A DNA stretch of 64,000 nt from Parerythrobacter_A sp963761775 (GCA_963761775.1 CAVXIF010000011.1:744001-808000), one strand, 5' to 3'; positions 1-8,944 are shown, counted from the first letter of the stretch. Notes: generated from the sequence alone by a model not told the origin. Translations and numbers: made by a program.

Positions 1-536
1 GTCCGGGCAATGGATTGCGCGGGCACCTGGCCCATCACCAGCACGTCGGGCGCGGCCACGCTGGCATCGTTGGAATAGGTGATGATCGGCACATTGGCGG
101 GCCGTGCTTCGGCCAACACCTGCGCGACATTGGAACCCACCAGCGGACCGAGGATCAGCTTGTTGCCATCCGCCACGGCCCGCCGCGCCGCCGCCCGCGC
201 ACCGCGTGCGGTGTCATAGGTCGTGATACGAAGGTCGGTGGCATTGGTGTCGAGGATCGCCATCATCGTGGCATTGGCGATGGAATTACCGACATTGGCA
301 TTCTCGCCCGACATCGGCAGCAGCAACGCGACGCGGTGCCGCGCGCTGTCACCGGCGGGCAGGGCGGTCGCGCTGGGTTCGGTGGAGGGCTGTTGCGGCA
401 CGCTTGCCGTCGTCTGCTGCGGCTGCGGCGCGCTGGCGGTGGGGCTGCTGGCGTTGGGAATGATCTGGCACCCGGCCAGCAGAACCGTTGCAGTCGCAAA
501 AGCGACGATGCGCCCGATGGCCGAATTGCGTTTCAT
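1..536 (-). CDS. Penicillin-binding protein activator (LpoA-like) lipoprotein, partial
   Basis: The gene runs leftward and its 3' part lies outside the window; 178 codons are visible. The protein starts MKRNSAIGRI, has a hydrophobic signal segment and a lipobox LLAGC with the lipidation Cys near residue 23, then a Pro/Gln/Ser-rich linker. From about residue 65 the segment HRVALLLPMSG begins a periplasmic-binding-protein type I fold, as in LpoA and branched-chain amino-acid binding proteins. LpoA-family lipoproteins stimulate class A penicillin-binding proteins from the outer membrane. It is divergent from rsmI, the usual lpoA-rsmI-yraN arrangement in proteobacteria, which supports the call. 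Confidence 0.8.
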   Translation of the reverse strand, partial: MKRNSAIGRIVAFATATVLLAGCQIIPNASSPTASAPQPQQTTASVPQQPSTEPSATALPAGDSARHRVALLLPMSGENANVGNSIANATMMAILDTNATDLRITTYDTARGARAAARRAVADGNKLILGPLVGSNVAQVLAEARPANVPIITYSNDASVAAPDVLVMGQVPAQSIAR

Positions 537-592
537 ACCCGTCTCAATCCCTTGCCTGCGCCGCGCATAATGGTCCATGCGGTTTGTCATTC

Positions 593-1432
593 ATGTCAGA
601 TGACCGAACGCTTCCTGACGGCCTCTATATCGTGGCCACGCCGATTGGCAATCTGGGCGACATAACGATGCGCGCAGTGAAAGTGCTGCGCGATTGCGAT
701 GTGATCGCTTGCGAGGATACGCGGGTGACGGGCAAACTGCTGAAACATCTCGGCCTGTCGCGCCCGATGGTCCGCTATGACGACCATACCGACAGCGCGG
801 CGCGCGACGGATTGATTGCGCGGATGCGTGGCGAAACGGTGGCGCTGGTCAGTGATGCGGGCACGCCGCTGGTGTCCGACCCCGGCTTTCGCCTGGTCCG
901 CGCGGCGCAGGAGGCGGGCATCACTGTCACCAGCCTGCCGGGGGCCAGCGCCGTAACCGTGGCGCTGACGCTGTCCGGAATGCCGAACGACCGCTTCCTG
1001 TTCGGCGGCTTCCTGCCGGTAAAGGAGCAGGCTCGGCGGGCGGTGCTGGACGAGCTGGGCACGGTGCGTGCAACGCTGATATTCTACGAAACCGGCCCGC
1101 GCCTGCTCCGCGCACTTGCGTCGATTGCTGCTGTCCTGCCGGGTCGCGACGTTGCAGTGGCGCGCGAGCTGACCAAGCTGCACGAGGAATGCCGGCGTGG
1201 CACCGTGGCGCAGCTTGCGGCGCATTACGAGGCGCATCCGCCAAAGGGGGAAATCGTGCTACTGGTCGCGCCACCGGTAGATACGCCGCCCGATGATGCG
1301 GACGCGGACGCAATGCTGCGCGATGCCTTGAAGGCGCTCAAACCATCTCAGGCCGCCGCGCACGTTGCCAAGGCAACCGGGCTGGACCGCCGGACGCTCT
1401 ATGCCCGCGCGCTCGAATTGCGCCCGCAATGA
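593..1432 (+). CDS. rsmI: 16S rRNA (cytidine(1402)-2'-O)-methyltransferase
   Basis: The 279-residue protein methylates the 2'-OH of C1402 in the decoding centre of 16S rRNA using S-adenosylmethionine. The tetrapyrrole-methylase fold is visible: GLYIVATPIGNLGDIT near residue 10, CEDTRVTGKLL, then VSDAGTPLVSDPG and LPGASA. The C-terminal helix-turn-helix-like RsmI segment (SQAAAHVAKATGL) is present, so the protein is full length. I chose the ATG at 593 because it begins MSDDRTLPDG just ahead of the conserved core; the frame is open further upstream but codes nothing family-like. The stop overlaps the yraN start by four bases. Confidence 0.95.
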   Translation: MSDDRTLPDGLYIVATPIGNLGDITMRAVKVLRDCDVIACEDTRVTGKLLKHLGLSRPMVRYDDHTDSAARDGLIARMRGETVALVSDAGTPLVSDPGFRLVRAAQEAGITVTSLPGASAVTVALTLSGMPNDRFLFGGFLPVKEQARRAVLDELGTVRATLIFYETGPRLLRALASIAAVLPGRDVAVARELTKLHEECRRGTVAQLAAHYEAHPPKGEIVLLVAPPVDTPPDDADADAMLRDALKALKPSQAAAHVAKATGLDRRTLYARALELRPQ

Positions 1433-1791
1433 CGAATGCCATGCAGCGCGAGATTGCCGAACGCAGCGGACGCGATGCGGAACGGCGGGCTGCACGCTGG
1501 CTCGAGGATGCGGGCTTTACCGTCGTCGCCGAACGTGTCCGCACGCCGAAGGGCGAGATCGACCTGATTGCTCGTCAAGCCGGCCTCGTCGTCTTCGTCG
1601 AAGTCAAATGGCGTCGCAAACCCGAGGATCTTGCCGATGCCATCGACGAACACCGCCTAGCTCGCGTCGCCGCTGCGGTGGAATGCGTGGGCCATAGATA
1701 CGCGACCGGCGGCGAGGACATGCGGATCGACGTGTTGCTGCTTGCCCCCGGCGCGCCGCCGCGCCACATCGTCAACGCCTGGCAGCCATAA
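1429..1791 (+). CDS. yraN: UPF0102 family protein YraN
   Basis: The 120-residue protein has the restriction-endonuclease-like fold of the UPF0102/YraN family. Its core motif GEIDLIARQ is followed by VVFVEVKWR, the typical D-(x)n-E-x-K nuclease signature. The molecular role is not established for the family. The start codon overlaps the rsmI stop (ATGA), so translation is probably coupled. Length and motif order match the family and nothing is missing. Confidence 0.9.
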   Translation: MTNAMQREIAERSGRDAERRAARWLEDAGFTVVAERVRTPKGEIDLIARQAGLVVFVEVKWRRKPEDLADAIDEHRLARVAAAVECVGHRYATGGEDMRIDVLLLAPGAPPRHIVNAWQP

Positions 1792-1823
1792 CGGCGCACG
1801 CCGACAGCCCGAAAGCCTTTCGC

Positions 1824-2774
1824 ATGACCCTGAATGTCGCCTTCCAGATGGACCCGATGGACAGCATCAATATCGCGGGCGATTCCAGTTTCGCGCTGAT
1901 GCTGGCCGCGCAAGCGCGCGGGATGACCGTGTGGCATTACGACGTGCGAACGCTGGCGTTCGATAGCAGCAAGGACAGCCTGACCGCGCATGCCACGCCG
2001 GTTACGGTCCAGCGGGTCGAGGGCGATCACTATACCGCTGGCGAGGCGCGGCAGATCGACCTCGCGGACGACCTGGACGTCATCCTGATGCGACAGGATC
2101 CGCCGTTCGACCTTGGCTATATCAGCGCCGCGCTGATGCTGGACCGGCTGAAGGGCCACACGCTGGTCACGAATGACCCGCGCGAGGTCATCAATGCTCC
2201 GGAAAAGATGTTCGTGCTGGATTATGCGCAGTTCATGCCGCCCACGCTCATCGCGCGGCAACTTTCGGATGTGCGCGGCTTCCTGGTCGAGCATGGGGCA
2301 AGCGTGGTGAAGCCGCTGCACGGCAATGGGGGCAAGGCGATCTTCAAGGTGGACGCCGCAGGCACCAACCTGTCCGCGCTGCTGGAGCTGTTCAACCAGA
2401 CCTGGCCCGAACCGCATATGGTGCAGCCGTTCCTCCCCGAAGTCAGCGAAGGCGACAAGCGCATCGTGCTGGTGGACGGGGTGGTTGCGGGCGCGATCAA
2501 TCGCAAGCCTGGGAAGGGCGAGTTCCGCTCCAACCTGGCGCAGGGCGGCTATGCCGAAGCGGCAACGCTGACGGCGCGCGAGGAGGAAATCTGCGCGGCA
2601 ATGGGACCGGAGCTGAAACGGCGCGGGCTGCTGTTCGTCGGTATCGACGTCATCGGCGGCAAATGGCTGACCGAGATAAATGTGACTTCGCCCACCGGCA
2701 TCGTCGCCATCGACACATTCAACGGCACCGATACGGCCGGCATGATCTGGGATGCGATCGAAGCGCGGCTCTAG
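1824..2774 (+). CDS. gshB: Glutathione synthase
   Basis: This 316-residue ATP-grasp enzyme joins gamma-glutamylcysteine and glycine to make glutathione in the cytoplasm. Visible family marks are MDPMDSINIAGDSSFALM at the N-terminus, the motif RQDPPFD, the ATP-binding loop KPLHGNGGKAIF, and NVTSPTGI near the C-terminus that contacts metal and substrate. It follows yraN by 32 bases and probably belongs to the same transcript. Its TAG stop interlocks with that of the convergent xerC gene at 2771-2774. Confidence 0.95.
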   Translation: MTLNVAFQMDPMDSINIAGDSSFALMLAAQARGMTVWHYDVRTLAFDSSKDSLTAHATPVTVQRVEGDHYTAGEARQIDLADDLDVILMRQDPPFDLGYISAALMLDRLKGHTLVTNDPREVINAPEKMFVLDYAQFMPPTLIARQLSDVRGFLVEHGASVVKPLHGNGGKAIFKVDAAGTNLSALLELFNQTWPEPHMVQPFLPEVSEGDKRIVLVDGVVAGAINRKPGKGEFRSNLAQGGYAEAATLTAREEEICAAMGPELKRRGLLFVGIDVIGGKWLTEINVTSPTGIVAIDTFNGTDTAGMIWDAIEARL

Positions 2775-3690
2775 TGCTTCCTTGCGCTCGCGGGCTTTTT
2801 TCTCGCGGGGGTGGCTGTTGCGGTAACTAGCCAGCATGGTCGCGGCATCGACCTGCGTATAGATCTGCGTGCTGCCGAGGCTGGCATGACCGAGCAGCGA
2901 TTGCAGGCTGCGCAAGTCAGCACCCGCGCCCAGCAAATGCGTCGCGAAGCTGTGGCGCAAAGCGTGCGGGGTCGCGGTATCGGGCAGGCCCAGTGCGATA
3001 CGGGCCTGCGCGATGGTCTTGCGTACGATACCGGCATTGAGCGGTCCGCCTTTCGCCCCGCGAAACAACGGCTGTTGCGGCTCCAGCGCAAACGGACATG
3101 CCGCCCGATATGTCGCAATCGCCTCTCGCCACGACCGGCAGTATCGGCACCACCCGCTCCTTCGCTCCCTTGCCGATCACGGTCAGTATATCGCCCATCG
3201 GGCATGCCGACGCCGGTATCGCCAGCGCCTCCGAAATCCGCAGCCCCGCACCATAGAGCAGCAACAGCACCGCCCGGTCGCGCGTGGCAATCCACGGCGC
3301 GCTACCATTGTCGAAAACCACGTCCATAAGATTGGCGATATCGTCCGGTGTGACGGGGCGGGGCAGGCCGGGTTTGGTGCGCGGGCCGCGCATCCTGAGC
3401 GCGGGCGTCGCCGCTGCATCGGCGCGCTCCGCCGCAAAAGCGATGAACGCCTTTACCGCCGATAGTTCGCGCGCAACCGAGCTGTTGCCGAGCCCCTCTT
3501 CGCGTCGCGCGGCGAGATAGCGGCGCAAATCGGTCGGCTGCGTCGCGGCGATGGCGGGCCAGTCATCTGCGGCGCAGAATGCGAGGAACCGCCGTGCCGT
3601 GGCGCAATAGGCGCGCACCGTATTGGGGGATCGCCTGCGCCCCAGCGCCAGATGGTCGCGCCAAGCGTCCAGCAACGCCGTGTCGCTCAT
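2771..3690 (-). CDS. xerC: Tyrosine recombinase XerC (two apparent frameshifts)
   Basis: XerC resolves chromosome dimers at dif with XerD. Frame one, from ATG 3690, gives the N-terminal SAM-like core-binding domain and the start of the catalytic domain (AGLRISEAL with the first catalytic Arg, then KGAKERVVPI). One extra base near 3129 moves the reading into a frame carrying FRGAKGGPLN, ALRHSFATHLL (H-x-x-R), LLGHASLGST and the nucleophile in TQIYTQVD. A second extra base, probably in the six-T run at 2796-2801, brings in the stop at 2771. Correcting both gives 305 residues, the usual XerC length. The start overlaps the hemW stop (ATGA). I take it as an intact housekeeping gene with sequence errors. 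Confidence 0.82.
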
Positions 3691-4839
3691 GCCGCGACCA
3701 GGTCGCCATGCACCAGCTCGCCCAGCAGGGCATCGAGCACGCCCGCACCCGCTTCGGTCACGCCGATGCGCCCGCCATCACGCCACACGAACCCGAGGTC
3801 GCCATAGAACGCGAAACGGTCCGCATCGATCAGCGCGCGCGTCGCAAGCCCGAAGCGGTTTGCCAGCGCAGGCAGGTCAACACCTTCGCGCAGGCGCAGA
3901 CCCATCAGCAACGCTTCCGAGGCTGCCTCGGATGAATTGAGCCGGAGTTTCCTCGACGATACCGTGCCCGTCACGCGCGACAGCGGCGCTCCAGTTCTCC
4001 GGTTTGCGATGGCGTTGCGTCGCAAAACCGCCACGCCTGCCATGCGCGCCAGGACCGATGCCGAAATAGTCGCCATAGCGCCAGTAGGTCAGGTTATGGC
4101 GGCTTTCCTCGCCTTCGCGCGCGTGATTGCTGGTCTCGTAAGCGGGGCGTCCGGCGGCGGCGGTCATCTCGCGGGTCAACGCAAACAGGTCGGCGGCTGG
4201 ATCGGCGTCCATCGGCACCAGCGCACCGCGTCGCACATCGGTTGCGAACCGTGTGCCGGGTTCGATGGTCAGTTGGTAGAGCGACAGGTGGTGTGTGCCG
4301 AAGGCCAGGGCGCTGGCGAGTTCCGCTTGCCACATCGCCGCGGTCTGGTCGGGACGTGCATAGATCAGATCGATGCTGACCCGGTCGAATACCTGCTGTG
4401 CCGTATCGAGAGCGGCAAGGCTTTCCGCCACAGTGTGCAGCCTGCCCAGCTTTCGCAGCGCCGCATCGTCGAGCGCCTGAAGCCCCAGTGACACGCGGTT
4501 CACCCCGGCGGCGGCGATATCGGCAAAGCGCTGCGCCTCGACCGAGGACGGGTTCGCCTCCAGCGTTATCTCGATATCGGGAGCAAAACCCCACAACGCC
4601 TCGGCTTCGCGTAGCAACGCCGCCACCAGCGAAGGTGGCATCAGCGACGGCGTACCCCCGCCGAAGAAGATCGACGCGAGCGGTTCCGCCTCGCTTGCAC
4701 GGTGCTCATGGCGCATGTCCGCAATCAGGTCGCGCTGCCACGATGCCGTATCGACTGTTGCCCGCACATGGCTGTTGAAGTCGCAATAGGGGCACTTCTT
4801 CGCGCAGAACGGCCAGTGGATATAGAGCGCGCGTGCCAT
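3687..4839 (-). CDS. hemW: Radical SAM heme chaperone HemW (apparent frameshift)
   Basis: HemW is a radical SAM protein that binds heme and is linked to its delivery; it was once called an oxygen-independent coproporphyrinogen oxidase. The cluster motif CAKKCPYCDF sits at residues 13-22, followed by FFGGGTPSLM, LEANPSS, and GIGPGAHGR. The frame changes near 3942: dropping one base there joins EETP to LNSSEAASEALLMGLRLREG, the conserved HemW C-terminal domain, giving 383 residues. The start lies two bases after the rdgB stop and the end overlaps the xerC start, so the rph-rdgB-hemW-xerC run looks like one operon. Confidence 0.88.
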
Positions 4840-4841
4840 CG

Positions 4842-5480
4842 CTATCCTGCGGGGAACTGCGCCGCGACCAGCTTGGCAAACGCATCGGCGCGATGGCTGA
4901 TCGCGTGTTTCGCCGCCGGTTCGATTTCGGCGAAGGTCTGCTCGCCACCCTGCGGGACGAACACAGGATCGTAGCCGAAACCGAGTTCGCCACGAGGGGG
5001 CCAGATCAGCGCCCCTGCCGCTTCACCTTCGTAAACTGCTTGGCCACCGTCGGGCCACGCAATTGCCAATACGCAATGAAACGCCGCGCTGCGATCGACA
5101 TCCGGCCCCTGCTCGGCCAGCAGGCCCTCGACCTTGCCCATCGCCATGTACCAGTCGCGCCCGGCGGAACCTTCGAACCATTGCCGCTCCGCCCAGTCGG
5201 CGGTGTAAACGCCCGGTCGCCCGTCCAGCGCCGCAACCGACAAGCCGCTGTCATCGGCCAGCGACACGATGCCCGAAGCGTCTGCCGACGCGCGCGCTTT
5301 CAGCAGCGCGTTTTCGACGAACGTGGTGCCCGTTTCCTCCGGCTCCGGCAGGCCGAGTGACCCGGCGGACAGGCAATCCACGCCATACGGCTCCAGCAGG
5401 GCCGAAATCTCGGCCAGCTTGCCCGCATTGTGCGTGGCGATGACCAGCTTGCCGGAACCGAGGCGCGGGCCGTTCGTCAC
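4842..5480 (-). CDS. rdgB: XTP/dITP diphosphatase (RdgB/HAM1 family)
   Basis: This 212-residue pyrophosphatase hydrolyses non-canonical purine nucleotides (ITP, XTP and deoxy forms) to keep them out of DNA and RNA. Motifs are LVIATHNAGKL near residue 11, TTFVENALLKA, LADDSGLSVAALDG with the catalytic acidic residues, LGFGYDPVF, and KHAISHRA near the end. I chose GTG 5480 because it overlaps the rph stop (GTGA) and starts just before the conserved strand. The frame stays open for a long way upstream, antisense to rph and hrcA, but codes no family sequence there. Confidence 0.93.
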   Translation of the reverse strand: MTNGPRLGSGKLVIATHNAGKLAEISALLEPYGVDCLSAGSLGLPEPEETGTTFVENALLKARASADASGIVSLADDSGLSVAALDGRPGVYTADWAERQWFEGSAGRDWYMAMGKVEGLLAEQGPDVDRSAAFHCVLAIAWPDGGQAVYEGEAAGALIWPPRGELGFGYDPVFVPQGGEQTFAEIEPAAKHAISHRADAFAKLVAAQFPAG

Positions 5481-6196
5481 GCCACCGCGTCGCGCTGTGC
5501 CGCGAAGATGCCGTCGCAGCCGATGCGGGCGAGGCGCAGGAGGCGCAGCAACGCTTCCTCGTCGAAGGTCGCGCCCTCTGCGGTAGCTTGCACCTCGGCA
5601 ATTTGGTTGCCGCCGATCAGCACGAAATTGGCGTCGGCATCCGCACTGCTGTCCTCGTCGTAATCGAGGTCCAGCACCGGTGTGCCCTGATAGATGCCGC
5701 AGCTTATCGCGGCGACTTGCTGTTCGATCGGATCGTGCGTGATGTCGCCCGACTTCATCAGGCCGTTCACCGCAAGGCGTAGCGCGACCCATGCGCCGGA
5801 GATCGACGCGGTGCGCGTGCCGCCATCGGCCTGGATCACGTCGCAATCCAGCGTGATCTGCCGCTCGCCCAGCTTCTTCATATCCACCACCGCGCGCAAG
5901 GAGCGCCCGATAAGCCGCTGGATTTCCTGCGTTCGCCCGCTCTGCTTGCCGCGCGCCGCTTCCCGGCTTCCGCGGGTGTGGGTCGCACGGGGCAGCATCG
6001 AGTATTCGCCCGTGACCCACCCTTCGCCCTTGCCGCGCATCCACGGTGGCACGCCGCGTTCCACGCTGGCAGTGCACAGCACCTTGGTATCGCCGAAGCT
6101 GATGAGGCACGACCCCTCGGCATGTTTCGTGTAGCCTGTTTCGATAGTGACATCGCGCATTTCGTCGGCGGCGCGGCCTGAGGGGCGTGTGGTCAT
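5477..6196 (-). CDS. rph: Ribonuclease PH
   Basis: RNase PH trims tRNA 3' ends by phosphorolysis. The 239-residue product shows RPSGRAADEMR at the N-terminus, then CTASVERGVPPWMRG, EIQRLIGRSLRA, LDCDVIQADGGTRTASI with the phosphate and catalytic residues, and DLDYDEDSSADAD. ATG 6196 begins MTTRPSGRAAD, the usual start; the open frame upstream is not family-like. Its stop overlaps the rdgB start, a common rph-rdgB pairing. It is divergent from hrcA. Confidence 0.95.
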   Translation of the reverse strand: MTTRPSGRAADEMRDVTIETGYTKHAEGSCLISFGDTKVLCTASVERGVPPWMRGKGEGWVTGEYSMLPRATHTRGSREAARGKQSGRTQEIQRLIGRSLRAVVDMKKLGERQITLDCDVIQADGGTRTASISGAWVALRLAVNGLMKSGDITHDPIEQQVAAISCGIYQGTPVLDLDYDEDSSADADANFVLIGGNQIAEVQATAEGATFDEEALLRLLRLARIGCDGIFAAQRDAVA

Positions 6197-6253
6197 TGCG
6201 TAGGGTTTCCATTTCGATTGCTGTGCCAGGGGCGCTACAGGAAAGGCGGGGCC

Positions 6254-6302
6254 TTCGACAAGCGCGTGTCGAACGGGTTTGAGCCTTGGACCGAACGGGT
6301 TT
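6254..6302. repeat. Inverted and direct repeats between rph and hrcA
   Basis: The 118-base divergent gap holds a perfect inverted repeat, TTCGACA, six bases, TGTCGAA (6254-6273), and an 11-base direct repeat CGAACGGGTTT at 6270-6280 and 6292-6302, spaced by 22 bases. It could be an operator for rph or hrcA. The TTCGACAAG...CGAACGG pattern also looks like short palindromic repeats scattered between genes in sphingomonads, which would make it a REP-like remnant. I see no CIRCE element here. Confidence 0.5.
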
Positions 6303-6314
6303 AGAAGGTCGGGC

Positions 6315-7376
6315 GTGGCCACATCCCCCCTCATCGAACTGACCGACCGCGCCCGCGCGATATTCCAGCTGGTGGTGGAAGGCTATCTGGAAACGGGTCA
6401 GCCGGTCGGCTCGAAGACGCTGGCGGGCGATCGCGCGCTGAACCTGTCGCCCGCCTCCATCCGCAGCGTGCTGGCGCAACTGGAGGGCGCGGGCCTGCTG
6501 AACGCACCGCATACCAGCGCCGGGCGGATGCCGACCGATAGCGGGCTGCGGCTGTTTGTCGACGGGATGATGCAGGTGGGACAGCCGACCCGTAGCGAAC
6601 GCGAACAGATCGAAACGCGCATTGGACAAACCGGAGCGCAGACCGGATCGGTCGAGGAGGCGCTGGAGCGGGTCAGCGGCGTCCTGTCGGAAATGTCCGG
6701 CGCGGCAGGGATGGTAATGGTGCCGCAGCGCGATCCGGTCCTGCGGCAAGTCAGCCTGGTCGATCTGGGGCAGGGCAGGGTGCTTGCCGTGCTGGTGGGC
6801 GAGGATGGCGGGGTCGAAAACCGCGTTATCGAGGTGCCTGCCACCGCCTCGCCCGCCACGCTCGAACAGGCATCCAACTACATCACCGCGCGACTGGCCG
6901 GGCGGACATTGCGAGACGCGGCGGCGGCCATGTCGACCGAGCTGGCGGAAGGCCGCACGCAATTGGACGCCGCCAGCGCCGACCTGGTCGCGCGCGGTTT
7001 GGTGGACTGGAGCGAAGACGCCGCGCGCCGTCCGGTGCTGATCGTGCGCGGGCAAGCCAACCTGCTCGATGAAGCGGCGTTGAGCGATCTGGAGCGGGTC
7101 CGCACCCTGATCGACGATCTGGAAAACAAGCAGTCCATCGCCACCCTGCTGGAAAGCGCGCGCGATGCAGGCGCGACCCGCATTTACATTGGCAGCGAGA
7201 ACCCGCTTTTCGCGCTGTCCGGCTCTTCCGTTATTGCCGCGCCCTATCGCGACAGCGAGGACCGCGTGGTCGGCGTGCTGGGGGTCATCGGCCCGACGCG
7301 GTTGAATTACGCACGGGTGGTCCCCATGATAAATTTCACTGCCCGATCGCTGGGCAAACTCATCGGCCAAATCTAA
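6315..7376 (+). CDS. hrcA: Heat-inducible transcription repressor HrcA
   Basis: HrcA represses chaperone genes by binding CIRCE operators. The 353-residue protein begins with a winged helix: LTDRARAIFQLVVEGYLETGQPVGSKTL, then LSPASIRSVLAQLEGAGLL, with HTSAGRMPTDSGLRLFVD as the family signature. The C-terminal dimerization and insertion domain ends in LGVIGPTRLNYARVVP. I chose GTG 6315 because AAGG lies seven bases upstream and it begins VATSPLIELTDR; an in-frame TTG at 6279 would add twelve atypical residues. It precedes grpE by 25 bases. Confidence 0.93.
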   Translation: MATSPLIELTDRARAIFQLVVEGYLETGQPVGSKTLAGDRALNLSPASIRSVLAQLEGAGLLNAPHTSAGRMPTDSGLRLFVDGMMQVGQPTRSEREQIETRIGQTGAQTGSVEEALERVSGVLSEMSGAAGMVMVPQRDPVLRQVSLVDLGQGRVLAVLVGEDGGVENRVIEVPATASPATLEQASNYITARLAGRTLRDAAAAMSTELAEGRTQLDAASADLVARGLVDWSEDAARRPVLIVRGQANLLDEAALSDLERVRTLIDDLENKQSIATLLESARDAGATRIYIGSENPLFALSGSSVIAAPYRDSEDRVVGVLGVIGPTRLNYARVVPMINFTARSLGKLIGQI

Positions 7377-7401
7377 TTTCAAAGACTGTTACGGAACCGC
7401 A

Positions 7402-8004
7402 ATGACTGAAGAAACCGCCACGCCCGACACAGAACCGAAGAACGATCCCGCCGTCGCGAAGGAACTGGAAGGCGTACCCGCCGAATTCCTCGCCAACGCC
7501 GAGGATGCGGAAGCGGATGAAGCGGATAGCCTGGAGAAGACGCTGGAACTGCTGCGCGGAGACCTGGAAGGCGCGAAGCAGGAAGTGCTGTATGCCAAGG
7601 CGGAGTCGCAGAATGTGCGTCGCCGGGCAGAAAAGGACATCGCCGACGCGCGCACTTACGCCGCTACCGGTTTTGCGCGCGATGTGCTGTCGGTGGCCGA
7701 CAACCTCTCGCGCGGCATCGAAGCGATCCCGCAGGAACTGCGCGAGGACGACAAGTTCAAGGGGCTGGTCAACGGCATCGAAGCCACGATGCGCGAGCTG
7801 GAAAAAGTGTTCGGCCAGCACGGTATCACCCGCATTGCCGCGATGGGCCTGCCGCTCGACCCCAACCAGCACCAGGCCATGCTCGAAGTGCCCACGGCGG
7901 ACGAGGAACCCGGCACCATCGTTCAGGAAATGCAGAGCGGTTACATGATCAAGGACCGGCTGCTGCGCCCGGCGATGGTCGGCGTGGCAAAGAAGCCGGA
8001 CTAG
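7402..8004 (+). CDS. grpE: Nucleotide exchange factor GrpE
   Basis: GrpE is the ADP-release factor for DnaK. The 200-residue protein has an acidic N-terminal tail, a long coiled coil (residues about 40-110, AEKDIADARTYAATGFARDVL), and the C-terminal beta domain with EVPTADEEPGTIVQEMQSGY and RLLRPAMVGVAKK, the DnaK-contact signature. Spacing to hrcA suggests a shared hrcA-grpE transcript, the usual alphaproteobacterial pair. Confidence 0.95.
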   Translation: MTEETATPDTEPKNDPAVAKELEGVPAEFLANAEDAEADEADSLEKTLELLRGDLEGAKQEVLYAKAESQNVRRRAEKDIADARTYAATGFARDVLSVADNLSRGIEAIPQELREDDKFKGLVNGIEATMRELEKVFGQHGITRIAAMGLPLDPNQHQAMLEVPTADEEPGTIVQEMQSGYMIKDRLLRPAMVGVAKKPD

Positions 8005-8015
8005 CGTTCGTTTCT

Positions 8016-8040
8016 TGACCTGCGCTGTCAACGCAGGTCA
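8016..8040. terminator. Perfect hairpin after grpE, possible terminator
   Basis: A nine-base perfect inverted repeat, TGACCTGCG, seven-base loop, CGCAGGTCA, starts 12 bases after the grpE stop. The stem should be very stable. There is no T-run on either side, so it is not a classical rho-independent terminator. It may mark the transcript end, stabilise the hrcA-grpE mRNA 3' end, or be a protein site. Confidence 0.5.
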
Positions 8041-8103
8041 GGGCGAAGACAGCCTCGCACGCATCACACGGCCCATTATCGGGGGCGGTAAAAGGAAAGT
8101 GCG

Positions 8104-8412
8104 ATGATGGCTTATTCGACCAGACTGACACTCGTTTCGCTCGCAGCGGCGAGCTCGCTAGCCACTGCGGGCTGCGCGGACAACTTTGCGCTGGAAGGCG
8201 CGGGTCTCGGTGCCGCCGCCGGTGCGGCTGCCGCCGCGATTACGGGCGAGGATTTCGAGACCTACACGCTGGCAGGCGCTGCGATCGGCGGCGCGGCAGG
8301 CTATTTCAAGGACAAGAACAACCGCTGCGACGGGTTCTACAACCGCAATGGTCGCTACGTCGACGACGATTGCCGGAACGACAGCCGCTTCTCGCGCTAC
8401 TTCCGCCGATAG
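8104..8412 (+). CDS. Small glycine-zipper lipoprotein
   Basis: The 102-residue product has a signal segment (LTLVSLAAASSLATAGC) with a lipobox-like TAGC, so it is probably lipidated. Next comes a Gly/Ala-rich stretch (GAGLGAAAGAAAAAI and LAGAAIGGAAGY) typical of glycine-zipper membrane segments, then a polar tail with two Cys and several Tyr, Asn and Arg. AGGA sits seven bases before ATG 8104; ATG 8107 is an alternative start. Such proteins resemble SlyB/Rick17kDa-type outer-membrane lipoproteins in layout. The function is unknown. Confidence 0.75.
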   Translation: MMAYSTRLTLVSLAAASSLATAGCADNFALEGAGLGAAAGAAAAAITGEDFETYTLAGAAIGGAAGYFKDKNNRCDGFYNRNGRYVDDDCRNDSRFSRYFRR

Positions 8413-8418
8413 ATACAG

Positions 8419-8944
8419 CTATGCTGGTGCGGTCCCGGTTGCGCCGGGAAACCGCACCAGCAGGTCATAGGCTTTGACCGACGCGGCGCCTGCAATCTTC
8501 ACACCGTTCCGCAAAAGGAAGGCGTGCTTCACGATCTCGGCCTGCTGTTCGATGCCATATCGCGTAAGCGGCCAGCCCGGCTTCAGGCTGTAGTCATAGC
8601 GCGCCCACGGCATCCGGTTTGTCACCAGATACCAGTCGCCGCGCGTCTGGACCTGCCAGACATGCACCATTTCGTGAATGAAAAGCCCCTGCCGCAACAC
8701 CGGAACGGCGGCGAAATCCTCGCAATAGCTGGGGCTACCGGGGTGGAAATGAATATGGCCACGCGGCGCCATCGTTACGCCGCGCGGCTGAAACGGGAAC
8801 CACTTGCGCCGCTTTATCCGCACCGGCGCGTAATCGATGGCTTTGCCGAAGACCGTTCGGGCCAGCGCCACTTCACCCGCAGTCAGTGCTCGTTCGCCGC
8901 CAACCGGACAGAATGCCGGGCCCGCTTCGCTCAGCGTTCTTCAC
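8419..8944 (-). CDS. Conserved hypothetical protein with HExxH-like site ('vgr-related' family)
   Basis: The conserved part (GTG 8871 to 8419, 150 residues) contains FHPGSPSYCEDF, LFIHEMVHVWQ and GIEQQAEIVKHAFLL. I recognise it from sphingomonad genomes, where it is often labelled vgr-related protein. HEMVH plus a downstream Glu looks like a zincin-type H-E-x-x-H metal site, but I have no evidence for protease activity. Family-like sequence (ALTAGEVALAR) continues upstream of GTG 8871 without a start codon. One extra base near 8895 would link it to GTG 8944, overlapping the end of the PCu(A)C gene and giving 174 residues, so I annotate the longer span. Confidence 0.65.

Noticed and set aside
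1575..3068. A long C-terminal extension of XerC running antisense to gshB
   Set aside because: A second single-base correction at the T6 run gives a normal XerC length with a stop interlocking the gshB stop, which is simpler than a 400-residue extension.
6197..6314. A CIRCE operator before hrcA
   Set aside because: No TTAGCACTC/GAGTGCTAA-like pair is present; the inverted repeat there has a different sequence and spacing.
4842..7382. An 846-codon open frame on the minus strand
   Set aside because: Only its last 212 codons are rdgB. The rest is antisense to rph and hrcA with no family sequence; long antisense frames are common at this GC content.
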